DNA of 64,000 nt from Allium sativum. Its lineage: Eukaryota > Streptophyta > Magnoliopsida > Asparagales > Amaryllidaceae. A program made the position numbers and the translations under genes. The DNA lies in the NCBI GenBank assembly GCA_030737875.1, contig CM060920.1, forward strand, positions 479,042,861 through 479,106,860, written 5' to 3'. Positions 23,455 to 34,500 of this stretch are shown here, in pieces. The notes under the pieces were generated by a model that saw only the letters and a program-made list of their open reading frames with translations, did no database searches and was not told where the DNA came from. Position 1 is the first letter of the stretch. Each line of letters begins with the position of its first letter.

Positions 23455-23839
23455 TCTGTCGTTAATCCGTCGGAAACCTGTTGCTATATAACTAGGATTT
23501 GACGATAGAAAACTAGAAATGTAAAATGTTTGTTATATATTTCCGTCGGTAATCCCTTTGCTAAATAGCGTGCATTTAGCGACGGAAATATATTTACTAA
23601 ATTTTTTATGTTATATATATCCGTCGGTGAAATATTTTAAAATGAAATGATAATATATCAGAAAAACGACGGTGAAGTGACGGAGAATCGACGTTAAGTT
23701 CCGTCGCAAAATTGGGCCTAAAATACTGATGTGTTTTTTAGCGACGGCCTTATTCTGCTGCAAGTCCGTCGCTAACAGGCCTTTAGCGAGGGTTTAGCGA
23801 CGGATTTTTCCGCTGCAAAATCAGTATTTTCTTGTAGGG
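23455..23839. repeat. CACTA-2 right subterminal repeat region
   Basis: Many inverted copies of the short unit CCGTCGC/GCGACGG (for example near 23470, 23548, 23578, 23698, 23738, 23768 and 23796) precede the terminus. They are the likely binding sites for the matching CACTA transposase. Confidence 0.75.
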
Positions 23840-24054
23840 CACATACCAAGGTCAACTGCAGCAAAATTTTCAAACCCAACAATACTAAGCATTGTTTAAG
23901 TATAGTTCAAAGTTTTTTTGTTTAAACTAAGAGGTAGAAGAGAATTTCACCTTTATGACAAACCCAAAGGCTCGACCTGGGGAACATATAGCCCAAGTCA
24001 GCTCAGATAGTATTTCCACTGGAAGTGAACTTCTAACTTCCTCCCCCTTGTTGC
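23840..24054 (-). other. possible exon fragment between CACTA-2 and copia-2
   Basis: On the minus strand 24052 to about 23954 is open (SSLPVEILSELTWAICSPGR, then AFGFVIK) and is followed by GTGAAATT, which could be a weak donor. No family is assigned. It abuts the copia-2 insertion site. Confidence 0.25.
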
Positions 24055-25145
24055 TGTTAGAACTTTTGTAAATAAACAATTGTATTACAAACAGACAACA
24101 TCAACAATCAACGTTAATCAGTTATGCCACAATTGTCATGTCAAACCGTGTTTACAATAATCACAGAAAGCGTAACCGATCTGTGCACTAGATTGAAGAT
24201 ATACATAAAGCTTTCTGTTTCAGTAATGCCCGAGTCTAGAAAATATTCTGTTTCCTTGAAACAATATTGTCGTCGTATGCACTGATCGACATAGTTGCAA
24301 ATTGTTTTCCAGGATAAAACGGACCAACTCCATTGCATAGTGCCAGTAAACGGAGCTCTGACGAACTAAAGTTGATTACAGAAATTAGATCAGAGGATTA
24401 CTTTGAAGGAGTAGTAATGCAAGCAGAAAAAGTGAATTCTGTCTTGTTTTGGGCAGTATATTTGTAAGCAAGGAGGAGTGCCTGTTCGCACGCATTAGTA
24501 ACCGTCAGAATTGGAAAGGTTGCGACTCTTTAACACCCAATTATTATTATGCATACGCTGAGAATTCAAATGGTTGTACTCATTCAGCTAACAGACATTC
24601 CTTTCGAATTCAATCAAGAGACCCCAAAAGCCCCATTCAGCTATCTAAGTAATGCAAGTAGATTAAAAAATGAGTTATGTCTCATTTGGGCAATGTATTT
24701 ATAGGTTAGAGGAGGTGGCTATCTAAGCATTAATAACCGTTGGAGTTGGAAAGGTTGCGACCCTTTAACCATGCAGTGCATTAATATGCATGCACTTAGA
24801 ATTCAAATGGTTATACCCATTCAACTGAACAAACATGCCTTTCAAATTCTAAGAAAAAAATTCTCATTTCGGCGCACTGGCCCAAGCAGCAACCGTCGAC
24901 CCTATTCAATCAAGAGACCCCAAGAGCCTCGAGGCCCAAAGCCCAATCTTTGACACTTTAATGTATTATTGTGTCAAGGCCTAGCCCCACATTCCTCTAC
25001 AAGCACTCTTCTTTTTATTTTATATAAGCCTATAGGCTTGTAATATATAAGAGTGTTCTATTTATATTTCAACGATGTGGAACCACAGTTTTCTATATCT
25101 TCTTCTTCCCAAATATCTCTGTCTCTTACTCATTCATTTCCAACA
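24055..25145 (-). repeat. copia-2 3' LTR
   Basis: 1,091 bp. It contains a diverged internal tandem duplication: the stretch around GAATTGGAAAGGTTGCGACTC near 24509 recurs with changes near 24735. Compared with the 5' LTR it has about 140 extra bases after 24335. Confidence 0.85.
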
Positions 25146-25674
25146 ATCCCCCACATGAATGAGCAGGCATTTCTAGATTCACGAACCATTTAACGCATCA
25201 GTTAAAGTAGCACATGGGCCTTGAACTTTCCTAGTGATTACCTATTTGAATCACATGCGAATCAGTAGGCATAGACTGTCCTTGAACTGTAAGCCTTTTG
25301 TGTAATTCCAAAGTAGATAACACACGATAAATATTTCTTATAACCCTTCGTTCTCTGTATGTGTTCGTTTTTGTCTTGAACACCTACTTGATCTCATAAG
25401 TGCTTAGAGAATTTGGCACCATAATTCTCTTTGAAGTGGCGCCTTCGCACTTATTTAGGTGATTCTATGAAGGGTATTATCTAACTCCTCAAATACAGAC
25501 ATCATTCAAAGTACTAATACTTATCCTAATTCAACATATAATGCACTGACTTATCATAGGAATGGTTTGTGTATAACAGTGCCATCAAGTTTCTTTTAAA
25601 CTTCGTTATCTCTTTGAACCTAGATCTTGAAATCTCTAGTCAACTAAGTGGGGTTTCCATTTTAGAAAAAACCT

Positions 25675-26565
25675 TTATTCTATAGGCCTTAACCCCATTC
25701 CCATTGATAAGGTTTGAACTTTCTCTCTTGGCAAGCCTTTTGTAGGTGGATCCGCTAAGTTATCTTTAAATCGAATGCAATCTATTGTGATAACCCCGTT
25801 ATAGAGAAGTTGTCTTACCGTTTTATGTCTACGACGAATATGCCTAGATTTACCATTGTATAGTGTACTATTAGATCTTCCAATAGCCGATTGACTATCC
25901 CAATGTATACATATTGGAGGCATAGGTTTGCTCCAATTAGGAATGTCTTCCAAGAAGCTTCGAATCCATTCTGCTTCTTCTACGGTCTTATCTAGTGCAA
26001 TAAACTCTGATTCCATCGTAGATCTAGCGATACAAGTCTGTTTGGATGATTTTCATGAAATTGCTCCATTTCCTAACGTAAATACGTATCCACTTGTAGA
26101 CTTTGTTTCATTTGATCCAATGATCTATATTGCATCACCGTATCCTTCCACTATTGAAGAATAGTTTGTATAGTATAAATCATAACTCTGTGTATACTTT
26201 AGATATCCTAGAACTCTGATTATCGCTTTCCAATGATACTTACCAGGATTGCTGGTAAATCTACTTATTTTGCTTACAGCATATGCGATATCAAGCCTAG
26301 TACAGTTCATAACATACATGATACTTCCTAGTATATGTGAGTATTCCAATTGGTAGATACCATCACCAGTGTTCTTTACCCAGTTTTGGTTCATATCTAC
26401 TGGTGATTTTGCAACAGTTACACTATATTGCTTGAATTTCTCAAGTATTTTGGAGATGCAATGCGAATGGGATAATGCATACCCCTTTGGTGTTCTTAGA
26501 TTTTTTACACCCAATATCACATCAGCCAGTCCTAGGTCTTTCATATCGAATCTAGAGGATAACAT
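25675..26565 (-). pseudogene. copia-2 RT C-terminal part and RNase H
   Basis: 26565-26125 reads SSRFDMKDLGLADVILGVK, then IYQLEYSHILGSIMYVMNCT and RLDIAYAVSKISRFTSNPG, the RT thumb/connection of copia elements. 26016-25675 reads SEFIALDKTVEEAEWIR (RNase H, normally beginning TEAEY-like), then IHWDSQSAIGRS and SRHIRRRHKTVRQLL, ending before the purine tract. Gaps and a frame break between the two parts disable it. Confidence 0.85.
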
Positions 26566-27180
26566 ATCCTTTGTAGATATTATTATGGCCTAGGATTAAT
26601 AGGTCATCAACATGAAGACAAACAATGACATATCCAATATGTGTACGTTTTATGTACACGCATTTACTGATTTATTTATTGTGAATCCATTTGATAACAT
26701 AGTATTATCAAACTTCTCATGCCACTATTTTGGAGCTTGCTTAAGGCCATAAAGTGATTTTACCAGTTTGCAAACTTTATTCTCATTTTCTGAGCTTAGA
26801 AATCCTTCAGGTTATTTCATATAGAATTCCTCCTCTAGTTCACCATTCAAGAATGCAGTTTTAACATCCATTTGATTTATTTCTAAATCATGTATGGATG
26901 TAATTGCAATAAGCATTCTGATTGACGTTATCCTCGTTACAGGTGAATATGTATCGAAATAGTCTAGGTCTTCCTTTTGTCTAAATCCTTGGACTACCAG
27001 ACGAGCTTTGTACTTGTCTATTGAACCATCAAGTTTCAATTTCTTTTTAAATATCCATTTATAACCTAAGGCCTTACATCCTTGCGGTAAATCAACCAAT
27101 TCCCATGTATTATTGGACATAATGGATTCAATCTCATTGTTAATTGCCTCCTTCCAATAAGGGGCATCGTTGGAAGACAT
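26566..27180 (-). pseudogene. copia-2 reverse transcriptase N-terminal and palm region
   Basis: From 27180 the reading is YWKEAINNEIESIMSNNTWE, then GYKWIFKKK, YKARLVVQGF, YFDTYSPVTRITSIR, and QMDVKTAFLNGELEEEFYMK with the first catalytic Asp intact. A stop follows at 26812. The remainder toward the YVDD box is recognisable in broken form on the minus strand at 26566-26811, including HVDDLLI-like coding near 26600. Confidence 0.82.
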
Positions 27181-27183
27181 GAC

Positions 27184-28233
27184 TCATTTGTATGTCAATG
27201 GATCATTTTCTAACTTAAATGTATATAAGTCTGGTCCAATGGTTTTTAAAGTCCTTAACCTTTTACTTTTTCCTGGTTTCTCCACATGTTGCTCAACACG
27301 ACTTTGCTGAGTGTTATTTTGTTCAGCATCCTCAAGAGAACAAGGAACTTCATCTTTCCTTGGTCTCTTAGGTGTATCGATTTCAGTACCATGTTTCAAG
27401 GGAAATATATGTTCGAAAAATCTAGCATTTTTCGACTCAATGATGATATTTTCATGAATATCATCAATTTCAGATTTGTGAACCAAAAATCGATATGCGG
27501 CACTGTTTTGTGCATATCCAGTGAATACACAATCAATAGTTTTTAGTCCAATTTTGACCTTCTTTGGTTTTGGTACATCTACTTTGGCAAGACACCCCCA
27601 CACTTTTAGGTATTTGTAGGATGGTGGTCTGTTATTCCAAAGTTCATGAGGAGTTTTAGATGTTTTCTTTCTGGGAATTTTATTTAAAATATGATTTTCT
27701 GAAAGAATAGCTTCTCTGCAAAAATTATCTAGCAAGCCAGAGCTAATTAGTGAGGCATTCATCATTTCTTTAAGAGTTCTATTTTTCTGTTCGGCTATAC
27801 CGTTGGATTGAGGTGAATACAGAGCGGTAGTTTGATGTATAATTCCATGCTCAGCACAGAATTCCTCAAATGGAGACTTGTATTCTCCTCCTCTATCACT
27901 TCTTAAAGATTTTATTTTCTTGTTGAGTTGATTCTCAACTTCTGCCTTATACTATTTAAGCATTTCGAATGCTTCGTCCTTACTTCTAAGGAGATATACA
28001 TGACAATATCTGGTACAATCATCAACAAATATAATAAAGTACCTTTTTCCACCTCTAGTTTGATACATTTTCAAGTCACATACATCAGTATGTATTAAGT
28101 CTAGAGGTTCGGTCTCTCGTTCAACATGATGAAACGAGGTTCTTGTCAATTTTGCTTCTGCACAAACTTGACATTCATAGTTGGAATCTATATTGCATTT
28201 TGGTATAAATTCTAGATTAACCAATTTTCGCAA
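27184..28233 (-). pseudogene. copia-2 integrase
   Basis: 28233-27952 holds the zinc-binding remnant CQVCAEAKLTRTSF and the core with LIHTDVCDLK (catalytic Asp) and YFIIFVDDCTRY. Between 27951 and 27766 the SDRGGEY and QQNG-like motifs are still readable on the minus strand but interrupted. 27765-27184 carries the C-terminal region: ILNKIPRKKTSKTPHELW, YKYLKVWGCLAKV and GLKTIDCVFTGYAQ. It would insert element cDNA if intact; it is split by stops. Confidence 0.83.
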
Positions 28234-28308
28234 TTTTTCAAATTTTACATGCTCTAATCTAGAGTGCCATATGTTAGAACATTCAATAGTATAAGCAGAA
28301 GAATCACT

Positions 28309-28767
28309 TTAATTCATGTCAGTGTGTGGTACAATAGTGGTTACATTTGTTTTAAACAAACCATCACACACATATCCTCTTCCAACATACACTCCATTCT
28401 TGGAAAGCACAAATTTAACAGCTTCAAAGGTTAATTTGAAGCCATGCTTGCTCAGCAACAATCCTAAAATCAGGTCCTTGCGAATTTCTGGAACATGGAG
28501 AACATCATTTATAGTCAGTTCCTTTCCATAAGTCAGTTTCAACACAGCTTTTCCTTTGCCTTCGACCTTTGAAGTAGAAGAATTGCCCATAAAAATATGT
28601 TCAGTATCGGTTGCAGTTTTATAGGTTGTAAACGTCCACTTGTTAGCACATATGTGTCGAGTGACTCCAGTGTCTACAAAGCATTCCTTTGAGTTACCAA
28701 CAAGGTTGCATTCTGATTTTACTGCACATAAATCAAGATCAGAAATGCCTTTCGAAACATCAGCCAT
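28309..28767 (-). pseudogene. copia-2 protease region
   Basis: [13 protein letters not shown] carries the aspartic-protease D-T-G-type triad, followed by the conserved downstream stretch [18 protein letters not shown] and [13 protein letters not shown]. It is open for about 150 codons. Confidence 0.82.
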
Positions 28768-28770
28768 ATT

Positions 28771-29542
28771 TTATCCTAACTTCTTCTTTTTAGGTTCACG
28801 ATATTTGGCTGCTTTGTGTCCCTTTTTTCCACAGTTGTGGAAAGAACCCAGGAAATTCTTTGACTTCTTAGGAGCATTCTCCCTTTTTCTTTTGTTAGTC
28901 TTGTCTAACTCAAACAACATTTGCTTCGGCTGCAATATTCTGAGAAATCTTTTTCTCAGAATTTCTGTTATTTTCCTCAATGCGTAGCCAAACTACAATA
29001 TTTTCCATTGTCATTTCTTACGCTTGTGCTTAAGGTAATTTTTGAAGTACTTCCATGAAGGAGGCAATTTCTCAATAGTTGCGGTAACTTGAAAAGTCTC
29101 GCTAAGTGTCATATTTTCATCTTCTAGTTGATGGATGATAAGTTGCAGTTCTTGAGCTTGACTTATCACGTCTTTGAGTCAACCATTTTGAAGTCAATAA
29201 ATTTTCCAGCATTGAATTTCTTCATGCCTGCGTCTTCAGTTTTGTACTTCTTTTCCAGAGTCAACAAGGGTTGTTTAGACGTTGCAAAAGTACAATAGAC
29301 ATTGTAGAGGCTATCATCCAAACCATTTAGAATATAGTTTTTGCACATGAAATCTGAGTTTGTCCAGATATTAAGTGCCTCTACTTTAGTAGCATCAGGT
29401 TCGAGTTCCTCTACTACAGGAGCCTCTTCAGTCAGAAACTTAGCAAGGCATAATGTTGTTAATAAAACAACATTTTCTGTTTCCAGCGCTTGAAATTGAT
29501 TCCATTGAACTTCTCAAGCCTTTCGCCATGAGATAGAGCCAT
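28771..29542 (-). pseudogene. copia-2 gag
   Basis: The ATG at 29542 starts MALSHGERLEKFNGINFKRW, a typical copia gag opening. The helical part ILNGLDDSLYNVYCTFAT lies near 29330-29270. Near 28980-28771 a degenerate CCHC knuckle remains (HNCGKKGHKAAKY), in which the first and last Cys are lost. Stops near 29163 and elsewhere break it. Confidence 0.78.
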
Positions 29543-29644
29543 TGTTGGAAGCACAGGCGCTGGCTGAGCAGTTGCCAGCGTCTAAATCGGTGTAGAACCA
29601 GTGCTGCAGTTTTTCGTCATCTACAACAAATATTGTTTCAAGAT

Positions 29645-30513
29645 TGTTAGAATTTTTGTAAATATACAATTGTATTATAAACGGATAGCAACAACAATCA
29701 ACGTAATCAATTATGCCACAATTGTCACATCAAACTTTGTTTACAATAATCACAGAAAGCGTAACTGATTTGTGCAGTAGATTGAAGATATATAGAAAGT
29801 ATTCAGTTTCAGTAATGCCCAAGTCCAGAAAATATTCTATTTCCTTGAAACAATATTTCCGTCGTATGCATTGATAGACGTAGTTGCAATTTGTTTCCCG
29901 AGATAAAACGGACCAACTCCATTGCGCTGTTCGCACGCATTAGTAACCGCCAGAATTGGAAAGGTTACGAACCTTTAACATATACAAGAACCTCTTTTCC
30001 ATTTCTGTTCTCCAAAATAAAATAGGATCTTAAACTATAATTAAAAAAAGGGGAATGACAAAGCATCGGGGAATAAACGATTAATTTCTATCAATAGACC
30101 TGCTAAAGACCTAAACACCTGGTTATTATTACACGTACGTTGAGATTCAAATGGTTGTACTCATTCAGATAATAGACATTCCTTTCGAATTCTGGGCTGA
30201 ACGAACACACCTTTAAAATTCTGAGAAAATATATTCTCGCACTAGCGCAATCAGCAACCATCGGCCATAGTCAATCAAGAGACCACAAGAGCCCCAAGGC
30301 CCAAGGCCCTATCTTTGACATTTTAATGTATTATTTTGTCATGACCAAGTCGACATCCTCATATCATCCCTCTCCTTTCTATTTTACATAAGCCTATTTG
30401 GCTTCTAATATATTAGGAGAGATTGTGCTAATATTTCCATGATGTGGGACTTTAAATGTTGCTATCTCTTCTTTTTCTCAATTTCCTTTTTCTTTGCTCA
30501 TTCATTTCCAACA
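29645..30513 (-). repeat. copia-2 5' LTR
   Basis: 869 bp, TGTTGGAAA...CTAACA in element orientation. It lacks about 140 bp present in the other LTR after 29930, and carries a different insertion of about 140 bp near 29985-30120. The pair has therefore diverged mainly by indels. Confidence 0.85.
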
Positions 30514-30518
30514 GTTCC

Positions 30519-31433
30519 TTCAGACACTACTCAGCAAATGATGATCATTATTAAAATTATAAAAACTGACTTCAACTTTATTTAAATCACACCATCCCAG
30601 CTACTCAGAGATTAAATATGATATTATCTATCAATTATTATATAACCAAATAAATCAGCATGTATTATCGAGAGTAGCTCGACCATTCTTCAGATGTAAA
30701 CTAATCTATATTGTTCAATCAATGTATAATCCATATCTAATATGCATGTTATCAACTGTAAATAAAAATTCATAATACATCCTTCTTGTTACTTTTATAG
30801 TTATTACTGCGTACCCATCTTATACTCTTGGTTTTCGAACAACAGTTCAAAATCAGACATTACAATAAACATCCTCAGCAATGTTTTTCCCTCAAAATAT
30901 AAAAATAATAATAACAATTCCAATCTAAAGCAAGGGAAATCATTCAGCGTTCGTTACTCACAGATCATCCAATTCGGCAGAAATAAATCCAATAGTTTTA
31001 GTGCAAAAAAAAAAACCAGTTTTCCCCCCACTTCAAATAGGCAAAGGAGCCAACTTCATCAATTAAAGACCTTACTTAATATAGAACTTGGACAAAATAA
31101 GATGGAGATGGTATGATAACAATTATTTAAACCCTAAAGAACTTTAAACGATTAAACATATAAATAGGGTTTCGATTGAGTACCTGAAAAAGCACTTGAA
31201 TCGGAATCTTCGAATGAGAGGAAGACGTTGGTTTCGATTTAGAATTGACACAATGGTGAATTTTTTAGATCGATTCGCAAAAGATAGATCTGAGTATTTA
31301 TTATAGGAATTGCTGTTTTGAATAGGAGGAAGACGCTGCTTTTGTTTTGGTAGCGTGAAATATTTTGAACATGTGGTGCACGTATATGGTGAAAAATTTC
31401 CTCACTTTTAGAACGTGCCAAACCTGTTCCAAA
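30519..31433. other. CACTA-1 interior, no gene recognised
   Basis: AT-rich sequence running up to the right subterminal repeats of CACTA-1. The ORF at 31239-31472 (minus) runs through terminal repeats and is not called. Confidence 0.4.
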
Positions 31434-31562
31434 ACTGCCATGGTCAAAGGCCATGCTAATTATATTTTCCACGGCCTAAAGCCATTCCAAAATTTCCATG
31501 GTCCAAAGCCGTGGTAATTGTTCTACATTTGGGTGTGGCAAAATTGATAATATGGTGTAGTG
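31434..31562. repeat. CACTA-1 right terminus and subterminal repeats
   Basis: Three palindromic units (CCATGGTC/GGCCATG, CCACGGCC, CCATGGTCCAAAGCCGTGG) are followed by the terminus GGTGTAGTG. The next three bases, TTG (31563-31565), would be the 3-bp target duplication, but the left terminus needed to test this is lost. Confidence 0.78.
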
Positions 31563-34500
31563 TTGGGTTTATGAACTAATGTTATTTAAAACACCGTTTA
31601 TGACGAACACAAATCCAATTTCAATTCAATTCCAATTATATTTATTAAATTGGAAATCATCACTTACTCTTAATTAAATGGCTTATTCTATTCTCAACTG
31701 GGTTTAAGAATAGTGTTATTGAAGACAACATTCACTACAAACCCAAAATCCAATTTGATATTAAATACAAGGCTCTGAATAGAAATCATATCCTCTTATA
31801 TTCAACATCAAATTCTGAAACCAACAGATACCGTATTGGGAATAACGATATCTATGTCTTCCAAATTCCTCAACAATATCCGTACGATCATGGAATCCAA
31901 CATCAAAATATCCGAAGATAATTTCCATTCAAATCCATTCCAATTCATACTTCGAAAATTCTAGCTATATTAAAATCATTATAATTATTTTTAGTTGTAA
32001 TAAGTAAAACTAATAATTAAAAACGGTTTTCCTCCCCCAGGGGGAGAGGAAAGAAGGCGATTCCTCGTTGAAATCGTCTGATGCCTTCAGTCCATTTTGC
32101 AAACCATCAGATTAGTGTCGACTTCCAGATCTTTTGTCGATTTCCTCAGTTCTTCCAACCGATCTTGCTTGAGCGGTGAAATCCGTCCCTTCGATTCGAT
32201 TTTAACAAAAGCATAAGAATTTGTTTCATAACATTCGATTCAGGTGTGATTTATTTTGATTTATAGTTCAAGAACTCCATATAAATTCTATTATGGACTT
32301 AGTTGACAAGCCGTGGATTAACGTACTGAAATATGGATTGGATGATGCATCTTGCGGTGTCCCGGTAAGTATGAATGCCATTGGAAAATTGATTTACATC
32401 TTCTTGGATGTAAATGATACTATCTGCTTGCAGCCCACTGTTGATGTCCTAGCGAAGCTTTTGGGGCTTTCAACTTCTCCAATTTTATTTACAAATTGTG
32501 TTTTCTATTATGATTATTGGATATTTCGATTCAATACAAGTCTCATGATGGCTTTACAACTGTTAATCGAACTCACTGTACCCGTTTATGGGTTTGAGTA
32601 ACAGGTTGGAAAAGTACTAGAGATGGTTAACGTGGGTTACATATGGATGACACAGAACATGCTTTAGAGTAAAGTAACAACAGGGTAGAAGATGTGTTTA
32701 AATCTGCATATGAAGATGATGGAAACTTGCGATTAGTAAGAAAATAACGGAATGTTGGCAAACTATTTTAATTTCTGCCACTCGAAAAAAGACTCGATGG
32801 ATAGTGATAGAGGATTAGAAGTGCAGCAAGATCACACTTGCTATGGAGTTGGTAACCTCATTATGGGTTCAAAACTCTCTTTTAGGATTTAATTTAGTAC
32901 TTAGTATGTATTTTATTTTATGCTTTTCTGTTTGTATTTAGGTTGGTACGCTAACCTTATTATGTACTTTTCTAGTTGTTAGTAAAAGTGAACCAATTTT
33001 TTTTTAAAAAACCTTTTCAATTCTTTATTCTAGTTGATAAACAAGTTATTCAAATAAAAATATCTTTTACCTTTTCAAACTTGGTATATTTCATCCAAAA
33101 TAATTTCAAATCATTTATTACAGTTTTACATAATTATTCATATTTCTAATAATTTTATTAAGGTCCTAACAGTCGGTTTCCAATATTGGCTACCGAACTA
33201 CATCCATAACGACATTTTCCAAAACTGATTTGGACTTAAATTAATATCTAACCATTGGATTTCAAAAATTCTCATTTTATTGAAACATTTATTTCAATAT
33301 GAACCCAACGTTTCGGTTTCAGAAGAATCCAACGTCGGATCTCCCGTTACGTATTTTCGAAGTTACGGGTTGATGTTCGAGAACTGTCGCTACGCGACAC
33401 GTTCTATTCAAGCCTGAATTCGATTTATAACTATAAAATTGAATATGATTTCAAAATAATTTATAATATTACAAATTATTCAACTACCATATGATTTTCT
33501 CAATCATTTTACTTTCAAAATCAAATATCTTCATTTTAAGCCATTATATTATATATATAATAGATTTCAACACTTTCTAGTCAAAAGTAATTTATACAAT
33601 GTTTATAAATTCATTTACAAAAGATTTCAATTTCCATTTCAATTTTAAATTAAAAATGAACATCCCTTATTATTATAATTACAAAATAAGAATATTTTCA
33701 AAATATTAGATTTTGAAATTGAATCTTCTCGGAATCCATTATAATTTTATAATTTCTGTATCCATCCAAAACCGGACGTCAAAATCATATTTTGATTCTT
33801 CAGTGAATATTATACTAAAATATTCGCTCTTTCCGAATTGGGATAAGAACCAATCAATTACCATATAATTTTAATAATACGGATTTCATACATTGCATGT
33901 ATTCAACAATAGTTAAAAACAACCATTATACTTTCAGTTCACATCCAGAGTGCATTTACAACTGTATAAGCGTTAAATAACGTTTATAATATTTTGTCAA
34001 TCAATCGGTTGACATAAAAATAATCACAAGGGAGATGTGCAAATTAATTATCATCCCAGACCCGTGTGGGGTTTTAAACCAATAAATAATCATTTACTAT
34101 TTGTACACTTGGGCGATGTGTAAAATTATCGTCCCAATACACATGTGGGGTTTACATCACAGTCCATGTGAACATATCTACATATTTGGGAGATAGGTGG
34201 GTAAATTGTCATCCCAAAATAATTTATAATATAAGTGTTTATTTTTAACAGCACATATATTCACAGTTTAATAATGATAACATTAAAACGGTAAACATCC
34301 ATCAATCAAAAATGAATATTGCAATCACATGCAATCAATATATATTCAGTTATAAAAATAAATAACTGTACAAAATATTTGAGTGAGAGAATTCTCACAG
34401 TGGTCGGTTCTGAAATTGTTATAACATAATTGTTTTTAACTAAATTAAACTGGTCGTTTAATTTAGTCAAAATTTGTAGATTGCCTAGAATTCCTCCCAA

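Larger units (their letters stand above)
19647..23839 (+). mobile_element. CACTA element 2 carrying gene fragments (TSD CAC)
   Basis: The left end is CACTACAAAGAAACACTG at 19647. The right end, read inward, is CCCTACAAGAAAATACTG, with one changed base in the CACTA core. The flanking trinucleotide CAC is duplicated (19644-19646 and 23840-23842), matching the 3-bp duplication of CACTA transposons. Subterminal GCGACGGA/TCCGTCGC repeats crowd both ends, notably 23455-23820. No transposase is present. The interior holds exon-like pieces with intact splice signals (see the next entries), so this is a gene-carrying non-autonomous CACTA of the transduplicating type. Confidence 0.87.
24055..30513 (-). 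mobile_element. Ty1/copia retrotransposon, copia-2
   Basis: A full-length minus-strand copia element of about 6.5 kb. Both LTRs begin TGTTGGAAA and end in CTAACA in element orientation. A purine tract GTGGGGGAT borders the 3' LTR. The flanks GTTGC (24050-24054) and GTTCC (30514-30518) are probably a 5-bp target duplication with one later change. The gene order gag, protease, integrase, RT, RNase H is complete but broken. No canonical initiator-Met PBS follows the 5' LTR; the adjoining bases in element orientation are ATCTTGAAACAATATTTG. Confidence 0.88.
5873..31562. mobile_element. CACTA (EnSpm-like) element 1, left end truncated
   Basis: The right terminus reads GGTGTAGTG at 31554-31562, the reverse complement of CACTACACC, the signature end of CACTA elements. 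Both ends carry the dense subterminal repeats typical of the family. They are short palindromic units built on TTTGCCACGGC...GCCGTGGC, about seven at 5873-6150 and three at 31434-31520. The expected CACTACA terminus is missing on the left. No CACTA transposase was found, so this is probably a non-autonomous element swollen by later insertions. Without the nested elements it would be roughly 7-8 kb. Alternatively some inner sequence is older host DNA brought in by rearrangement. Confidence 0.72.
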
